From Marthasterias glacialis (taxonomy: Eukaryota; Echinodermata; Asteroidea; Forcipulatida; Asteriidae), in contig OU452240.1 in NCBI GenBank assembly GCA_911728455.2, forward strand, positions 8,451,352 to 8,515,351: a stretch of 64,000 nt of DNA, in the 5' to 3' direction. How positions within the stretch are numbered: position 1 is the stretch's first letter; the number at the start of each line of letters is the position of its first letter. The notes beneath the pieces were generated by a model. It had not been told where the DNA came from. It saw only the letters and a program-made list of their open reading frames with translations, and did no database searches. Both the position numbers and the translations under genes were made by a program. This document shows positions 26,201 to 38,200 of this stretch, piece by piece.

Positions 26201-29200
26201 TTATTTTCAGATGAAGAGCTGGTAGGATGCAATTATCACAGGGGGGGACTGTAGTTTGTAGGGTGGGATAGTTAACAAGGGGGCACTGAAATTAAATCCA
26301 AAGTTTTAAGCGATCATGTCCCAGGCATCAATTGAATTTCCAGGGGTCCTATCTTCAGAGTCGGGGGGAAAAAACCATGGGCGATGCATTAAATGGGAAT
26401 TCCGAAAAGTAGCAGCGAAATTGGGAGTTTATTAGTAAAAATTTGTTTTGGCTTGATATTTCTCAATTTATGACTGGAACACGGTCGCTAATTTTGGCAT
26501 TCAGCATTTACTACTTTGTCATACTTATTACTTTATATACTTTATTAATTTCTTGGTCGGGGTTATCATTTGTAAGTTGAAACTTCAGTAGTGTTAAGGA
26601 AAATAAAATGTGTTGTGTTGATTTAAACGAAATGCCTATCTCTTTAACCTTTATCGAACATTAGACAGTCAGTCGGCTTGAGACTTTCTTGGCAGAATTC
26701 AAAATCTATCTCTTCCAAATCCATCTCTGTCTAGGATAGACTGTAGGCTTGATACTTTCTTGGCAGAGTTAAACAGTCAAAAGAAACAAAAAAGCCACCT
26801 GTAAAATACATTTTCGAGAGAAAATAAACTTCCGTAATTAATGCCCAATGTTTTTTCTCTCCTTCAAGAAATAAAAAAGCCGCATAAAAACAAAACTTCC
26901 GTAAATAATGCCCTATGTTTTTTTTCTTCTCCTGAGTGAAATAAAATGACCACCTGAAAAATACATTTTTGAGAGAAAATAAACTTCCGTAAAGCCTGAC
27001 GTTTTATTTTTCTTTCCTCACCATGAGTGTATTTTGAATTTCGTTTACAGTCGCTGGCTTCACTTGCTTTCTCTAGCATTTAAACTTCTTCTGGGAAAAC
27101 ACCATCATACCTCCGTGGAAACGAAACACAAATAGGGTATTATTACACTGGAATGGCTGCAGGAATTTCGCAGCCTGCCTAGCACAGGCCGCAATATTAA
27201 GTCACAATTGAGACCATATTGCTATTGGAATGTCTTTGTGGAGCATTCACAGCCGGCCGCATGAGCGCCGCGAAGCAGGTTATTGATATCACCGATTAAC
27301 ATCACAATAGAAGGCGCATCAGACATCGTTAATGAGGTAGCTGAGGGACTTCAGGCTGCAGGAGCGCCGCACCCACTAATCCGACTGCGGCGCTTTGCGG
27401 GACTGCTGCGGCGCACTGCAGCCTGCCGCTTAATTTATTTTTGGTGGCTTCCCTAATGTACCAAGGTTTTTTCCTTCATATTGTCATACAATGCACTTAC
27501 TATCTTTATTTCCTTCTGATTTGACAGTGATGAAGAAAGCAACAGTGAGTCATTCAACAGCAAACACCAGCTGGAAACTATACACAATAACAGGAAAAAA
27601 AGTCTAAAGAAAGAGCCAGTTAGAAGGGCTGTTTCTAGTCAGGTTAAATCAGGAACCACTGACAAACCTTCAAGAGTTACTAAAAGTAAGAAACAAATTG
27701 ACACTTCTACAGGAGTTCCTCAAGGTAAAACAAAAACAAATGATAAATCCAGCAATGAAACTACAAGAAAGGAATCCCCAAAAAAGTCAGTCACTCGAAA
27801 GAAAAAGGAAAGTAGTGCCAATAGTCTCAAACAAAAGACACAATCAAAGAAAAGAAGCCTGGAGGTCAGTAAATCAAAGGGGAAAGATGTTATTAAAAGC
27901 AAGACTAAAACACCAAAAGAACATACTTCCTCATCTACTAAAACAGGGAATAAAGACAGCAAAGAAAAAAACCTGCAAAATAAACCTTCCACCAAAACAA
28001 GGAAACGTAAAGTGATTAAATCCAAAGCAATAATTAGTGAGAGTGAGAAAAGTGACGAGGAAGACCAACCATTAAAGAAAGTTGCAAGGAGCAAAACATC
28101 ACATAGAGACATCAAGGTAACATTAAACCAGCAAAAATTGAATAAAAAGGATTCCCAGTCAGCAAGTAAAATTGACCAACATAAAGGAAACCGCACCAAA
28201 GGCAAGAGCAATAACAATAAATCAGAGGACGGACAGCAAGCAAATGCCAAGAAAGAAAGAAAAAAGAAGCTTCCAATGAATGTCAAGACACAAGAAGAGG
28301 TGAAACAATTGAGTAGTGAGGATGACATATCATCTGTACTGAGTACCATAGAGTCAAGTGATAGTGATAGTGAAGATGACATTGAATCTCCACGTTGGCA
28401 TTTAGTGTGTCATACACAAGAGGATTGGCAAAAGCTTACCGAATTCTTCAAGAAAAGTAAAGTCAAATGTGAGAAGGAATTATACAAGACTCTTGCCAAT
28501 GACTTCCTGCCTGAAATACAAAGCTTGTTTGCAGCCAAGGTAATAGTTTTTACTTTATTTGAATGGTAATCCATTGCATTTTAAGTGTTTTAGAGATAAA
28601 TCTAAAATTTATTGTTTGGGCTAAGGTATAAAGGATGATAGGTCATATCCAAAGATTATTGAGCACCGAAGGTGCAAGATGGGGAACTTTGGCTGAAATG
28701 TGAAATCTCACTGGACGCCGTTTCGGCAAGTGACTCTATTGATACAACAATGATACATGCGGATCAGAGTAGACAATGACCATTGCTATCAATGGGAAAC
28801 AAGGCATTCACTTGCTGAAATGGCGCCCATTCGTATTTCACTTTCCAACAGTAGACAAAGGCCAAGTTACCCATCTTGCGCCTATGGCGCTCTATAATCT
28901 TTGGTCATATCTTATGTACGTGTAAGTTGAATGTCTTGAAAACACTTGCATCAGTACAATGGTTGATTTGAACAGTTTTTGTTTCCATTGAAACAGATGC
29001 AATGCCTTACAGTGCAAATTGTGTACGTGTACACATAGGCATATGGGGACTCTTTGGTTAAGGAGGGCAGAAAGGGGGGTTTTGCCCAAAATTTTGCAGA
29101 GATAAAAACACAAGTACCAGTTTTCATTGAAAAAAGTATTTGCTTTGCCTGAATTTTCCCCACTGTTTTGCCTGATTGTTTTGTTTTGTTTGGTTTTTTT

Positions 29201-32200
29201 TGTCCCCACCAGCTTGAACGCCTATGTGTGTATGTACAAACAAACCTTAAAATATTTAATTTATAAAAATTGCAGTTTAGATAAGCGTGTCATTGCTCTT
29301 TTCAAGAAATACTTATCTTTTGAGTTGTATGTAAAGGGTGCCATGTCATAAAAAATTAATGACAAGTCACTGTATACTTTTTTGTTTTATTTTACGAAAC
29401 ATTACCTGCTGAGCTATTTCATAGGTTGGTTATTGTTCATGCTGATGCATTGAAACCTCATTTTTGGAACAAAACTGCTGATAAATATGTCACACTCACA
29501 TTCACAGGCAAAGTAGAATTTGAAGCTGCTTAAATGTAGTGGTTTTATATTTTACATTTAACAATGTTTAGCTTTTCTCTCTTTAAGGCTTAAGATCATT
29601 GTTTATTTTTTTATATTTTTCTTCTTTATACAGGAGAAAGCTCTTCGAAAGAGACTTCAAGAGTTGGAACCACGTAGGGCATCATCACGTGTTGTTATCA
29701 TGCAGCTAAAACGAGAAGAAGATGTTAGTAATTTCTTGTTATTTTTATGTTTCTCAAAATAATTACACTCGCCCATTCAACATAATGCTACTCAAAGAAC
29801 ACTAAGCCATAATATTACTTTGTTACACATATCATGATAAACAATTTGGAGCAGTTTGTGCCTCTATGATGCGTTTGTACAAATTGATTTGAACAGTTGT
29901 GAATAATCCTGACTGCAGGTTAATTTTTTTGTCATGTTGTTTGTAAAGGAGTACACATTTTATGAAAATTTTGGATTTGTATAAGATCCGAAAAGCATGT
30001 TTCTCAAGAGTACAGTTACAACATTGAGGTGGTTGTGCTAATAGCTAGAGTTACTACTAGATTTAAACTACTAAGTGTTATTTTCTTATTGTTCTCAGGA
30101 GAGAATGAAGTCCATTGAAGAAGCCGAACAATCTTCCATGAGGCTAAAAGCTGAAGAAGAGAAACGAGAAAAGATGAAACTACGCAACAAACTTCAAGAA
30201 CAGTCTACAAACAAAAGTGGTTAGCTACAATTGTTTTATTAAACATAAAAATACATAAATTGTTATTTGATCAGGGTTACTGTAAATCTGTTGATTGTCA
30301 GACACTTGCAATGCTTTGATTTACAATGCGCCTGTAAGTATAAGTTGCCCTTTTTCTACATAACATCTACAAAAATTGTAATTTTCTGTGATATATGTAG
30401 GTGGTTGTCCTGATAAAGCGCAGACTAAGAAGTGTAAAGGAAAAGCCAAGAAGACAAAGAAAACGCATGATGGCATTGATATGAAACTACAACAAGGTAA
30501 GGTAAACCTGTGTCTAGGTGCTGCAAATTTCACTTGTTTTTTGTATCTTGTATACCTTAAAATTTTAACATGTGGTGAACTGGTTAGACAAACTAGACCA
30601 CACCACTGTTGATCAATTTGCTGCTAATATCCAACCAAGTGCATTTCAAGCTGTATTGATCCTTAGCTGCACACCATGAACACAAGCCCTAGCTTCACTA
30701 CTGCAACAGGAAACAAAAGTTCAGTTTTAATTTTCTTTTTTAGGTAAATTTTTGAATTTCCACAGAGCAACCTCTGGTCAGGAAATTTTAGCAAACGAGC
30801 ATGGGCCCAATTTCATAGAGTTGCTTTAGTACAAAAAGTAGCCAAGCCGCAGAACAAAAACCTGCTTACAAGAACGAGGTCACCAGCCAAAATATGACAC
30901 ATGTACCATCTGTGACTGGTATCCTGGTTATTTTTTATTATAAAATTTTGTCAAAGTAATATTTTCTGTTCAAGCAGCTTTATGAAATCGAGCCCTGGAG
31001 TATGACTTGGAACGGTTAACTCTGTATAGAATTGATATGTGACATGACTTGTGTGCTCAATGGGTAGAGTATAGCACTATGAAGGTTACTAATATTTAGG
31101 TGTTCGGGCATACAGCCCGGAACACCTTTTGATTTTGTTCGTTTTTTAATTTTTTTTTTAATACTTCTCCTTCTTCTTCTTCTTCCTGTCGATTGTCCGC
31201 TAACAAAAACACACTTCCTAAGCTTGTATGAACTTGAAACTTCCCACATAGTTAGATACTCATTAGGACATGAAACCGTTTGAGTGACGTCATCGGGTGT
31301 CGAATTACATTAAATCAAAGTTTATTATTTCAAAAAATCATAACTCCTAAAGTACACAATGGATTTTTACAATCTATACATCATCGGAAAGGTCTTTAAA
31401 AAATAATTAAATGTCTCACAGAGATGACCCCAATTTGACCTTGTCTTCCGGTTCAAACCGGAAGTTGAAGCAAAAAATGCTTAAAAAGTCACAATTTAAG
31501 CTGTGGAGTCAATATGAAACAGAATTAGGACATGGTTTCAGTGTACGAAATAACATGTAGTTTATGACCTTTGAAAATATTACATTGATGACGTCATCAA
31601 ATGTTACAGTTTGTTACGACGACGAGTTTAAAAATAAGAATTTTCTTTATTTCAAATTTTTTTTTAGCAAACTACATGTTGAATTTTTTAGTAATAGATA
31701 ACGACTATAAAAGCCTAATTGTGAAATTTGAACAAAATTGGCCGTTGCATAACAAAGTTATATTAAGGTGAAAAGTGCCGTTTTTAGCGCGATCACCAAT
31801 AGAGTCTGGACAGTTACCTTACTGTATTGCACCCCGTGCGTGTGCACTCTTACTGCATGCTGTGTATATACATAACACGCAACAAGTCAGGTCTTGTCAC
31901 AGTTCATCGAACTTTGCGGTGTGTTGTTAAGTTCTGTGTGTGTGTAATAATGGCGACGCAAAGAAAAACTGTTAAGTGATGCCAAGTTCAGTGTGGAAAT
32001 GTTTCCCTTTATGTCATTCTGGTGGCTTAATTGTGACAGGGAGAGGAAGAGGAGACTTTACTGAGACGATCACATGCTCACGTGAGTTGTTTGATGTATA
32101 ATGATGGAGAAAATGCAATTGACAAAATGATTGTCTTTCGTTCTATATATACCGATCACGTACGTGCTTACGTACGAGAGTCACAAGTGTGCAACAGCAG

Positions 32201-35200
32201 GAGTTGTTGTCGGGATACGCTGAGTAAAACTGTTTAAAAGTAAAGTTTAAAAGTAAAGTCATCGCTTTTCAAAATGTCCGTGTATTTCTTTAGCCGTGCA
32301 CACTTGTGTTTATGATGTTTATCAAAGTGGGGTAATTTTTATAAAACTGTGGAACTTTTTAATACAGATAATGAGCTCGGAATTTGAATCTGTCAAATGT
32401 CAGATTGACTGTACAGAATGAGACCGTTAATTTGATATAGCGCCATCAACGTTCACTAGCGATACACACTTTTTTTTTGTTGACACCGCATAGATGCCGA
32501 ACAAAACAGAGGGCAGCAAGGGTTAATGTTTTGATAAAAGGCAATATGAATAGTATTTTGAACAGACAACCTGGCGGCTGCCAATTGCACTGCGTGGAAA
32601 AGGAACACTTTGGAAAGCACGAAAACATTGTTTTTCCTGGCAGTTAAAATCAAAAAGGTAACTTGTTTTTCCTCCAGGAGTCGAGTTACAATAAATGTAT
32701 GCGGTTCTTTATAATTCTTAGTGACCTGAGTTGACCTCGCTTCCTGCCCAAACCGGAAGTCCCCATGAAATACATATGATAAAGCTCTTTTTGATTATTT
32801 TCATATTCATATTTATTAAATCAAAGTTTATTATTTCAAAAAATCATAACTCCTGAAGTACACAATGGATTTTTACAATCTATACATCATCTGAAAGGTC
32901 ATTCAAAACTGCGTAATCGCCCTAAAGACATGACCTTGTCTTCTGGTTCAAACCGGAAGTTCAAATATTCAAAAATTCATAGTTTAAGAAGTTTTATTAT
33001 ATAATCACAATTCTTACATCAGATTGTAGGTTAGGGAATGTCCTTCTATGTTGCACATTGCGTGACCTGTGTGACCTCTACTTCCAGTGAAACCGGAAGT
33101 AGCTCCTCATTCAAAAGTTGTCAGAGGTAGGAACATGATTCTTTCACCAAGTACCAGGGTTAGGGAAGGTCCTTCTCTGTTGCACATTGCGTGACCTTTG
33201 TGACCTCTACTTCCGGTCCAACCGGAAGTAGCTCTTTATTTAAAAATGGTAAGAGATAGGAACATGATTCTTTCACCAAATACCAAGGTTAGGGAGGATC
33301 CTTCTCTGTTGCACATTGCGTGACCTTTATGACCTCTACTTCCGGTCCAACCGGAAGTAGCTCTTTATTTAAAAATGGTAAGAGCTAGGAACATGATTCT
33401 TTCACCAAATACCAAGGTTAGGGAGGATCCTTCTCTGTTACATTGCGTGACCTTTATGACCTCTACTTCCGGTCCAACCGGAAGTAGCTCTTTATTTAAA
33501 AATGGTTAGAGCTAGGAACATGATTATTTCACCTAATACCAAGGTAAGGGATGACCCTTCTCTGTTGCACTTTGCGTGACCTCTGTGACCTCTACTTCCG
33601 GTGAAGCCGAAAGTAGCTCCTCATTTTTTTTAAGTTATTAGAGGTAGGAACATGATTCTTTCACAAAATACCAAGGTTTGGTAAGGTCCTTCTCTGTTTC
33701 ATATTGCGTACCTGTACTTCCGGTCAAACCGAAAAAAAAATGGTAAGAGGTAGGAACATGAAGGTCCTCTGCTGCAAATTAAATATATTTCAAAGCACAA
33801 TTTTACGTTTTTATGTTCATATTTTTAGATACTTAAGTTGATACATTAAATAACAACTTTAACTACCATATTCCGAACACCTTGTTTTTGTGATGTCACA
33901 AAAACTTATGTCTAGTTCTTCTTTATGTTTTTAGTATTTGATGCAGTCAATGCTCATGAGGATTCATGGCCATTCAGTGATCCTGTAGATGAGGCATATG
34001 CTCCAGCTTATTATCAGATCATCATCAAACCAATGTGTCTTGCTCTCATTCAGAAGAAACTCAACAAGAAAGAGTACAAGACAAAAGATGAGGTTTGTTA
34101 AAGCAGTGAAATATTTTATGTAGCAGGTAAAAAGTTTGCATACAATTAGATAGAATGGGTAGGGAGAATTCATGAAACAAAAATGTAACAAAGTCTATGT
34201 GTTGATCATCCTGACTAGTTGTAAGCAAAAGAAAAATACTACAAATCTGCTTTCCAGTTAAGCACAGTTAACTCACACTTTGTTTTGCTTGTTTGCTCCT
34301 TGCATATTAAGCATAACTTTCTGTGTACGTACACGTATTTCTTGATTTGTATTTTGTAAAGATGGATATTAACAAGTAGTTTACCAATTGTTTACACCTG
34401 TGCGTGGGATAAACCAGGAAAACCAGTAAACTTGCCACTGTGAATCTTACATTTTTTGGCATCCAGCCTGGCAGGATAATTTTTTCTCAGAATTAGCGGA
34501 ATAATTTTTTTATGAGAGTACAGTTGGCTTAAAGAAACCTTGACTTGACAAAGCCAAGGGAAAAAAGATGCTCTTTCAAGAAAAAGGTCATTATACAAAG
34601 ATTGTTTTAGTATTTACTCAACTGTAAATGATAAAACAGAAAACTGCATTGATATAGATCTGCATTCCATGTGTAGTTTTTTGTGATTATTTTAAATTCT
34701 TATCAGTATCTGCATTCTGCATCTTGTTTTCTTTTGTGATAGTTTGAACGAGACATGAACCAGCTGTTTACAAATTGCTTGGAATACAATGGGCCAGGAA
34801 ATGGTAATTATTCTCCTACATTAGGTTTTAAGTAGAGTGTAAAATAAAAACACCAGTCCTATGTTGTACTTTATAGATGCCCTATTTGATAGAAGGGAAA
34901 AAATAATTTAAAACAATGGGAGACTTTTGAGGATGCTAGGTGCTAGGTGGCAGCAGACTGACCAGATTCATCCATTGTTCTCAGAAATGTGGGCATGCTC
35001 ATAACTACTTAAAAAATTACAATTTACCAATTTGATATTGTCTTTCGGTCCAAACCGAATGTTGAAGTGGAAACATTTGTTTATTCCCTGTGTTGGTCAA
35101 CAGCCAATATGATAGGGATTCTGCTTACAGTTACTTTATATGAAATGATCATCTAATTTAACATGATCTGCATAATGATGTCATGACTCTTTTAATGGAA

Positions 35201-38200
35201 CCCTCTGGTTACATATAAAAAAAGATCTAAATCACTAAAGTCTTAGCACATACTTCAAACCTAATGCCTGTGAGAAATTAGATGACATCTTGACATCAAT
35301 TGTTCAAAATGTTTGTATACCAAAAAGGTGCAGATTTGACATGTTTTGACCTTGCTCCCTGTTGAAACTGTAAGCTTAAGTTCCAAACTGCAATAACCCA
35401 ACTGTCCAGTAGAACCCATGAGTATGACAGAAACAGATGGATGTGTACTAAAAGACTTGAAAAGAGGAGGGGCTTTTTTCAATTTAGATGTGTGCCACAA
35501 GTTTGGACCTCTGGCCTTGTTACTTTTTAACCAGTTGCCTCCAGGATTCTTTTATTTGTTCCCGTCCCCCTGGCGGAATTCTTTTGTCGGAATTGCCAGA
35601 ATAATTTGTCTACTACTGACACAAACAAACCCAGACTTGACAAAGCCAAGAGAACAAAGATTCTCTTACTGCATCTTGCGTTTTGTTTTCACGACTGAGA
35701 AAATGTCAAATTCATGCACTGTTAATTGCAAAACATCAGCTGTTACCTATGGCATACGATTGGTACTAAACCCAGAACCATGGCTTGATTCCCAGTTCAC
35801 TCCGACCTGAGCCGAAATACAATGAATAAACAATGGTAGAAGCCTCCAAATGTTTCGTAATCCTCTTTTTGGAGCATAAGGACAAAGGTCTGGAATCTGG
35901 GATTACACAAAACCACCTCTCATGGCGTGTGCGTGATCTGTGCACGCTCAACAGTGGAATGTCTGGGCGACCTTTGTTCCGGTATTCTGTTCAACACTTC
36001 CATTTTCAGGCCGGGGAAACATTTGCGTGTATACACCTTTTCCAGCGCCTACTTTTTAAAGAACATTCACTTTATGACAAAAAGCTAATACATGACGATG
36101 TTCAAGTTAATTACAATGAACAGTTTGACAGGTTGGTTTATTTGTGTTTTTATTTATTTAGAATACACACTGATGGCTGAGAATCTGAAATCTTGTCTGG
36201 AATACAACATGGAACAGGTATTTGTGAAACAAGCAGTTTACAATGAAGATGAAGATAGTGGAGATGAAACTCAAGCATCAGAGCAATACCATCGACCACC
36301 ACAACGGCAATCGGCAAGAAATGCTAACACAAGATTAGAAAAACTTGAGGACAAGGTGTATGCTAGACTGAGGGGACTAAGCAGCAGTGAATCTAGTATT
36401 TTGGAAAGTAACAATAGTTCAGAAATGATGAGCGATGAAGACGATGGTTTGCAGCCTGACAATAAGGAGCTGAAGAGCAGTGATGACCAAGAGGAAATAG
36501 TCAAAGAAGATCCTAAAGAGGGACCACTTGACCATCAAGACATTGACTCCAAGGGTTCTTCACCTCTTAGTATATCTGATCATCATTCCTATGATAGTAA
36601 TGACAACAAAGCATATGAGGCGTGTTCATCCAAATCAGAGGATTGTAACAGTGATAATGGCAGGGATGTACAGACTTCAGATGGAGAGAGCGCCCAACCT
36701 AGCCAACTGTCCTCTTCCAGACTAGATAAACAAAAAGAAATATGGGCTTCCAAACCAGTGGGTGTGATAGCATTTGCTCCTGGTGTATCAATGCCGAATG
36801 TATTGCAACCAGCAGAGAATGAAGACACAAAGAATGATCAAAGACCTTCATCTGGGGCACAAGAATCAGTACATAGTCAGATACAGACTTCAAGCATTAA
36901 TACAACTGAAGTGGAAAGGAAAGAGAATCCTGGGCAGTACTTAAACACACAATCACAAGGACCGAGTACCATTACTAAGGTGAATCGTGTCAAACCCATT
37001 CAGAATGTGAGTCCCTATGTACCTGATACTCAGTCTGAAAAAACTAAACAAATATTGGCGCCTCCATCACATGATCAGTATCAACGAACTCAACCAATGG
37101 CTCAGGGGCTACAACCAATGATAGATTTAAATTTAAATCGTCCAGATGTTTTAAAACCACTGACGCCATCTACTAATGAGACTCCAAAACATGGTGATAT
37201 GGCATTTCATAAGCAAAACACTGTTCAAGTAAATAGTGGATTGAATCATGTGTTACCTCAGGGAAATCTATATCAACCTTCCAGTCTTAATCAAGTTTCA
37301 GATGATAATCATTCCAAGCAATTCAGTTACTCAGGAAGTAGTATTAAGCAGAAGAGAAACAAGCCCATCAATGCACCTGAGCTGCCTGCACCACTGACAG
37401 TGTTGCCAGATAGACACGTAAATCATGAGTCTTCAATACGTGTTCCAGCAGTACAGCCTTTATTGCCTTCCTCAAACTACACAATGCAAGCTACTCATCA
37501 TGAACAAGTTGCCAATATGAGAAGTAATGCCTTTAAACAGTCGGATCTTATTGCAGACTACAAAGCCAACAATGCAGCAGAATCTAATATGTGTCATGAT
37601 CCATCACTGAAGCTTTGGCACCCTTTGGGCAGTGAAGATAAAATGACCTCTTCTACTTCTGAAAAGACACATCAGTCAAGTCCGCATACAATAACTAAAT
37701 CAAATCAGCTGTATCCCCATCAAGTGAAGTTACTACCAGCAGGTCACAATCAGCATTTACAGTCATCAAGTGGCAATATACTTGAATCTCTTCTTCATAA
37801 ACAGTCACATGTATCAGAATACCAACATTCAGGTGAAATTACCAACCATTCTAAATTACCAAGTACTTCTGCAATGTATATGGAAAACAAAAATAGAGAT
37901 AATACGACCAGCCAGGAGCAACAATTTACTTCTAAACATCCAATGCAACCCAGACTTGTAACACATGATAATGTTGAGTACCATGAGTCTCATGGGCAGT
38001 GTCAGCCACACAAACAGCAGACTGACTATAGGTCATCTCAGCCATTTGCATATAGTAAACAGAATTTTCAATCTCAAACAAATTGTATCAAAACGTATAT
38101 GACATCAGGGAATACTCATTCCCAACAGGGAAATGTTAAGCTTTATCATAATCCAGTCAATGCTGTGACAACTAATCCTTCCCAATCCGTAGCAAGACAG

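Larger units (their letters stand above)
26231..27527 (+). other. CECR2 intron 5, right end
   Basis: AT-rich sequence with three similar stretches around AATAAACTTCCGTAA (26823, 26890, 26976), which form a loose tandem series, then the AATTAAGCGG repeat (27270-27459). The acceptor of exon 6 is TTTGACAG at 27520-27527. Confidence 0.55.
30497..33934 (+). other. CECR2 intron 9
   Basis: Almost filled by one 2.8-kb repeat element (31098-33883), which ends only 51 bp before the bromodomain exon. The 600 bp on the left are plain AT-rich sequence. Confidence 0.65.

Noticed and set aside
27720..28382. 220-codon minus-strand open frame
   Set aside because: Antisense shadow of CECR2 exon 6; its Leu/Ser/Phe-rich composition follows from the Lys/Ser codons on the plus strand.
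33000..33770. CRISPR-like array
   Set aside because: Units are about 128 bp and similar throughout, with no unique spacers, inside a eukaryotic intron: an ordinary tandem repeat.
36092..36161. Extension of CECR2 exon 12 upstream to an ATG at 36092
   Set aside because: The frame is open, but TTATTTAG|AATAC at 36162 gives exact phase with exon 11 and the conserved EYTLMAENL; the upstream residues match nothing.
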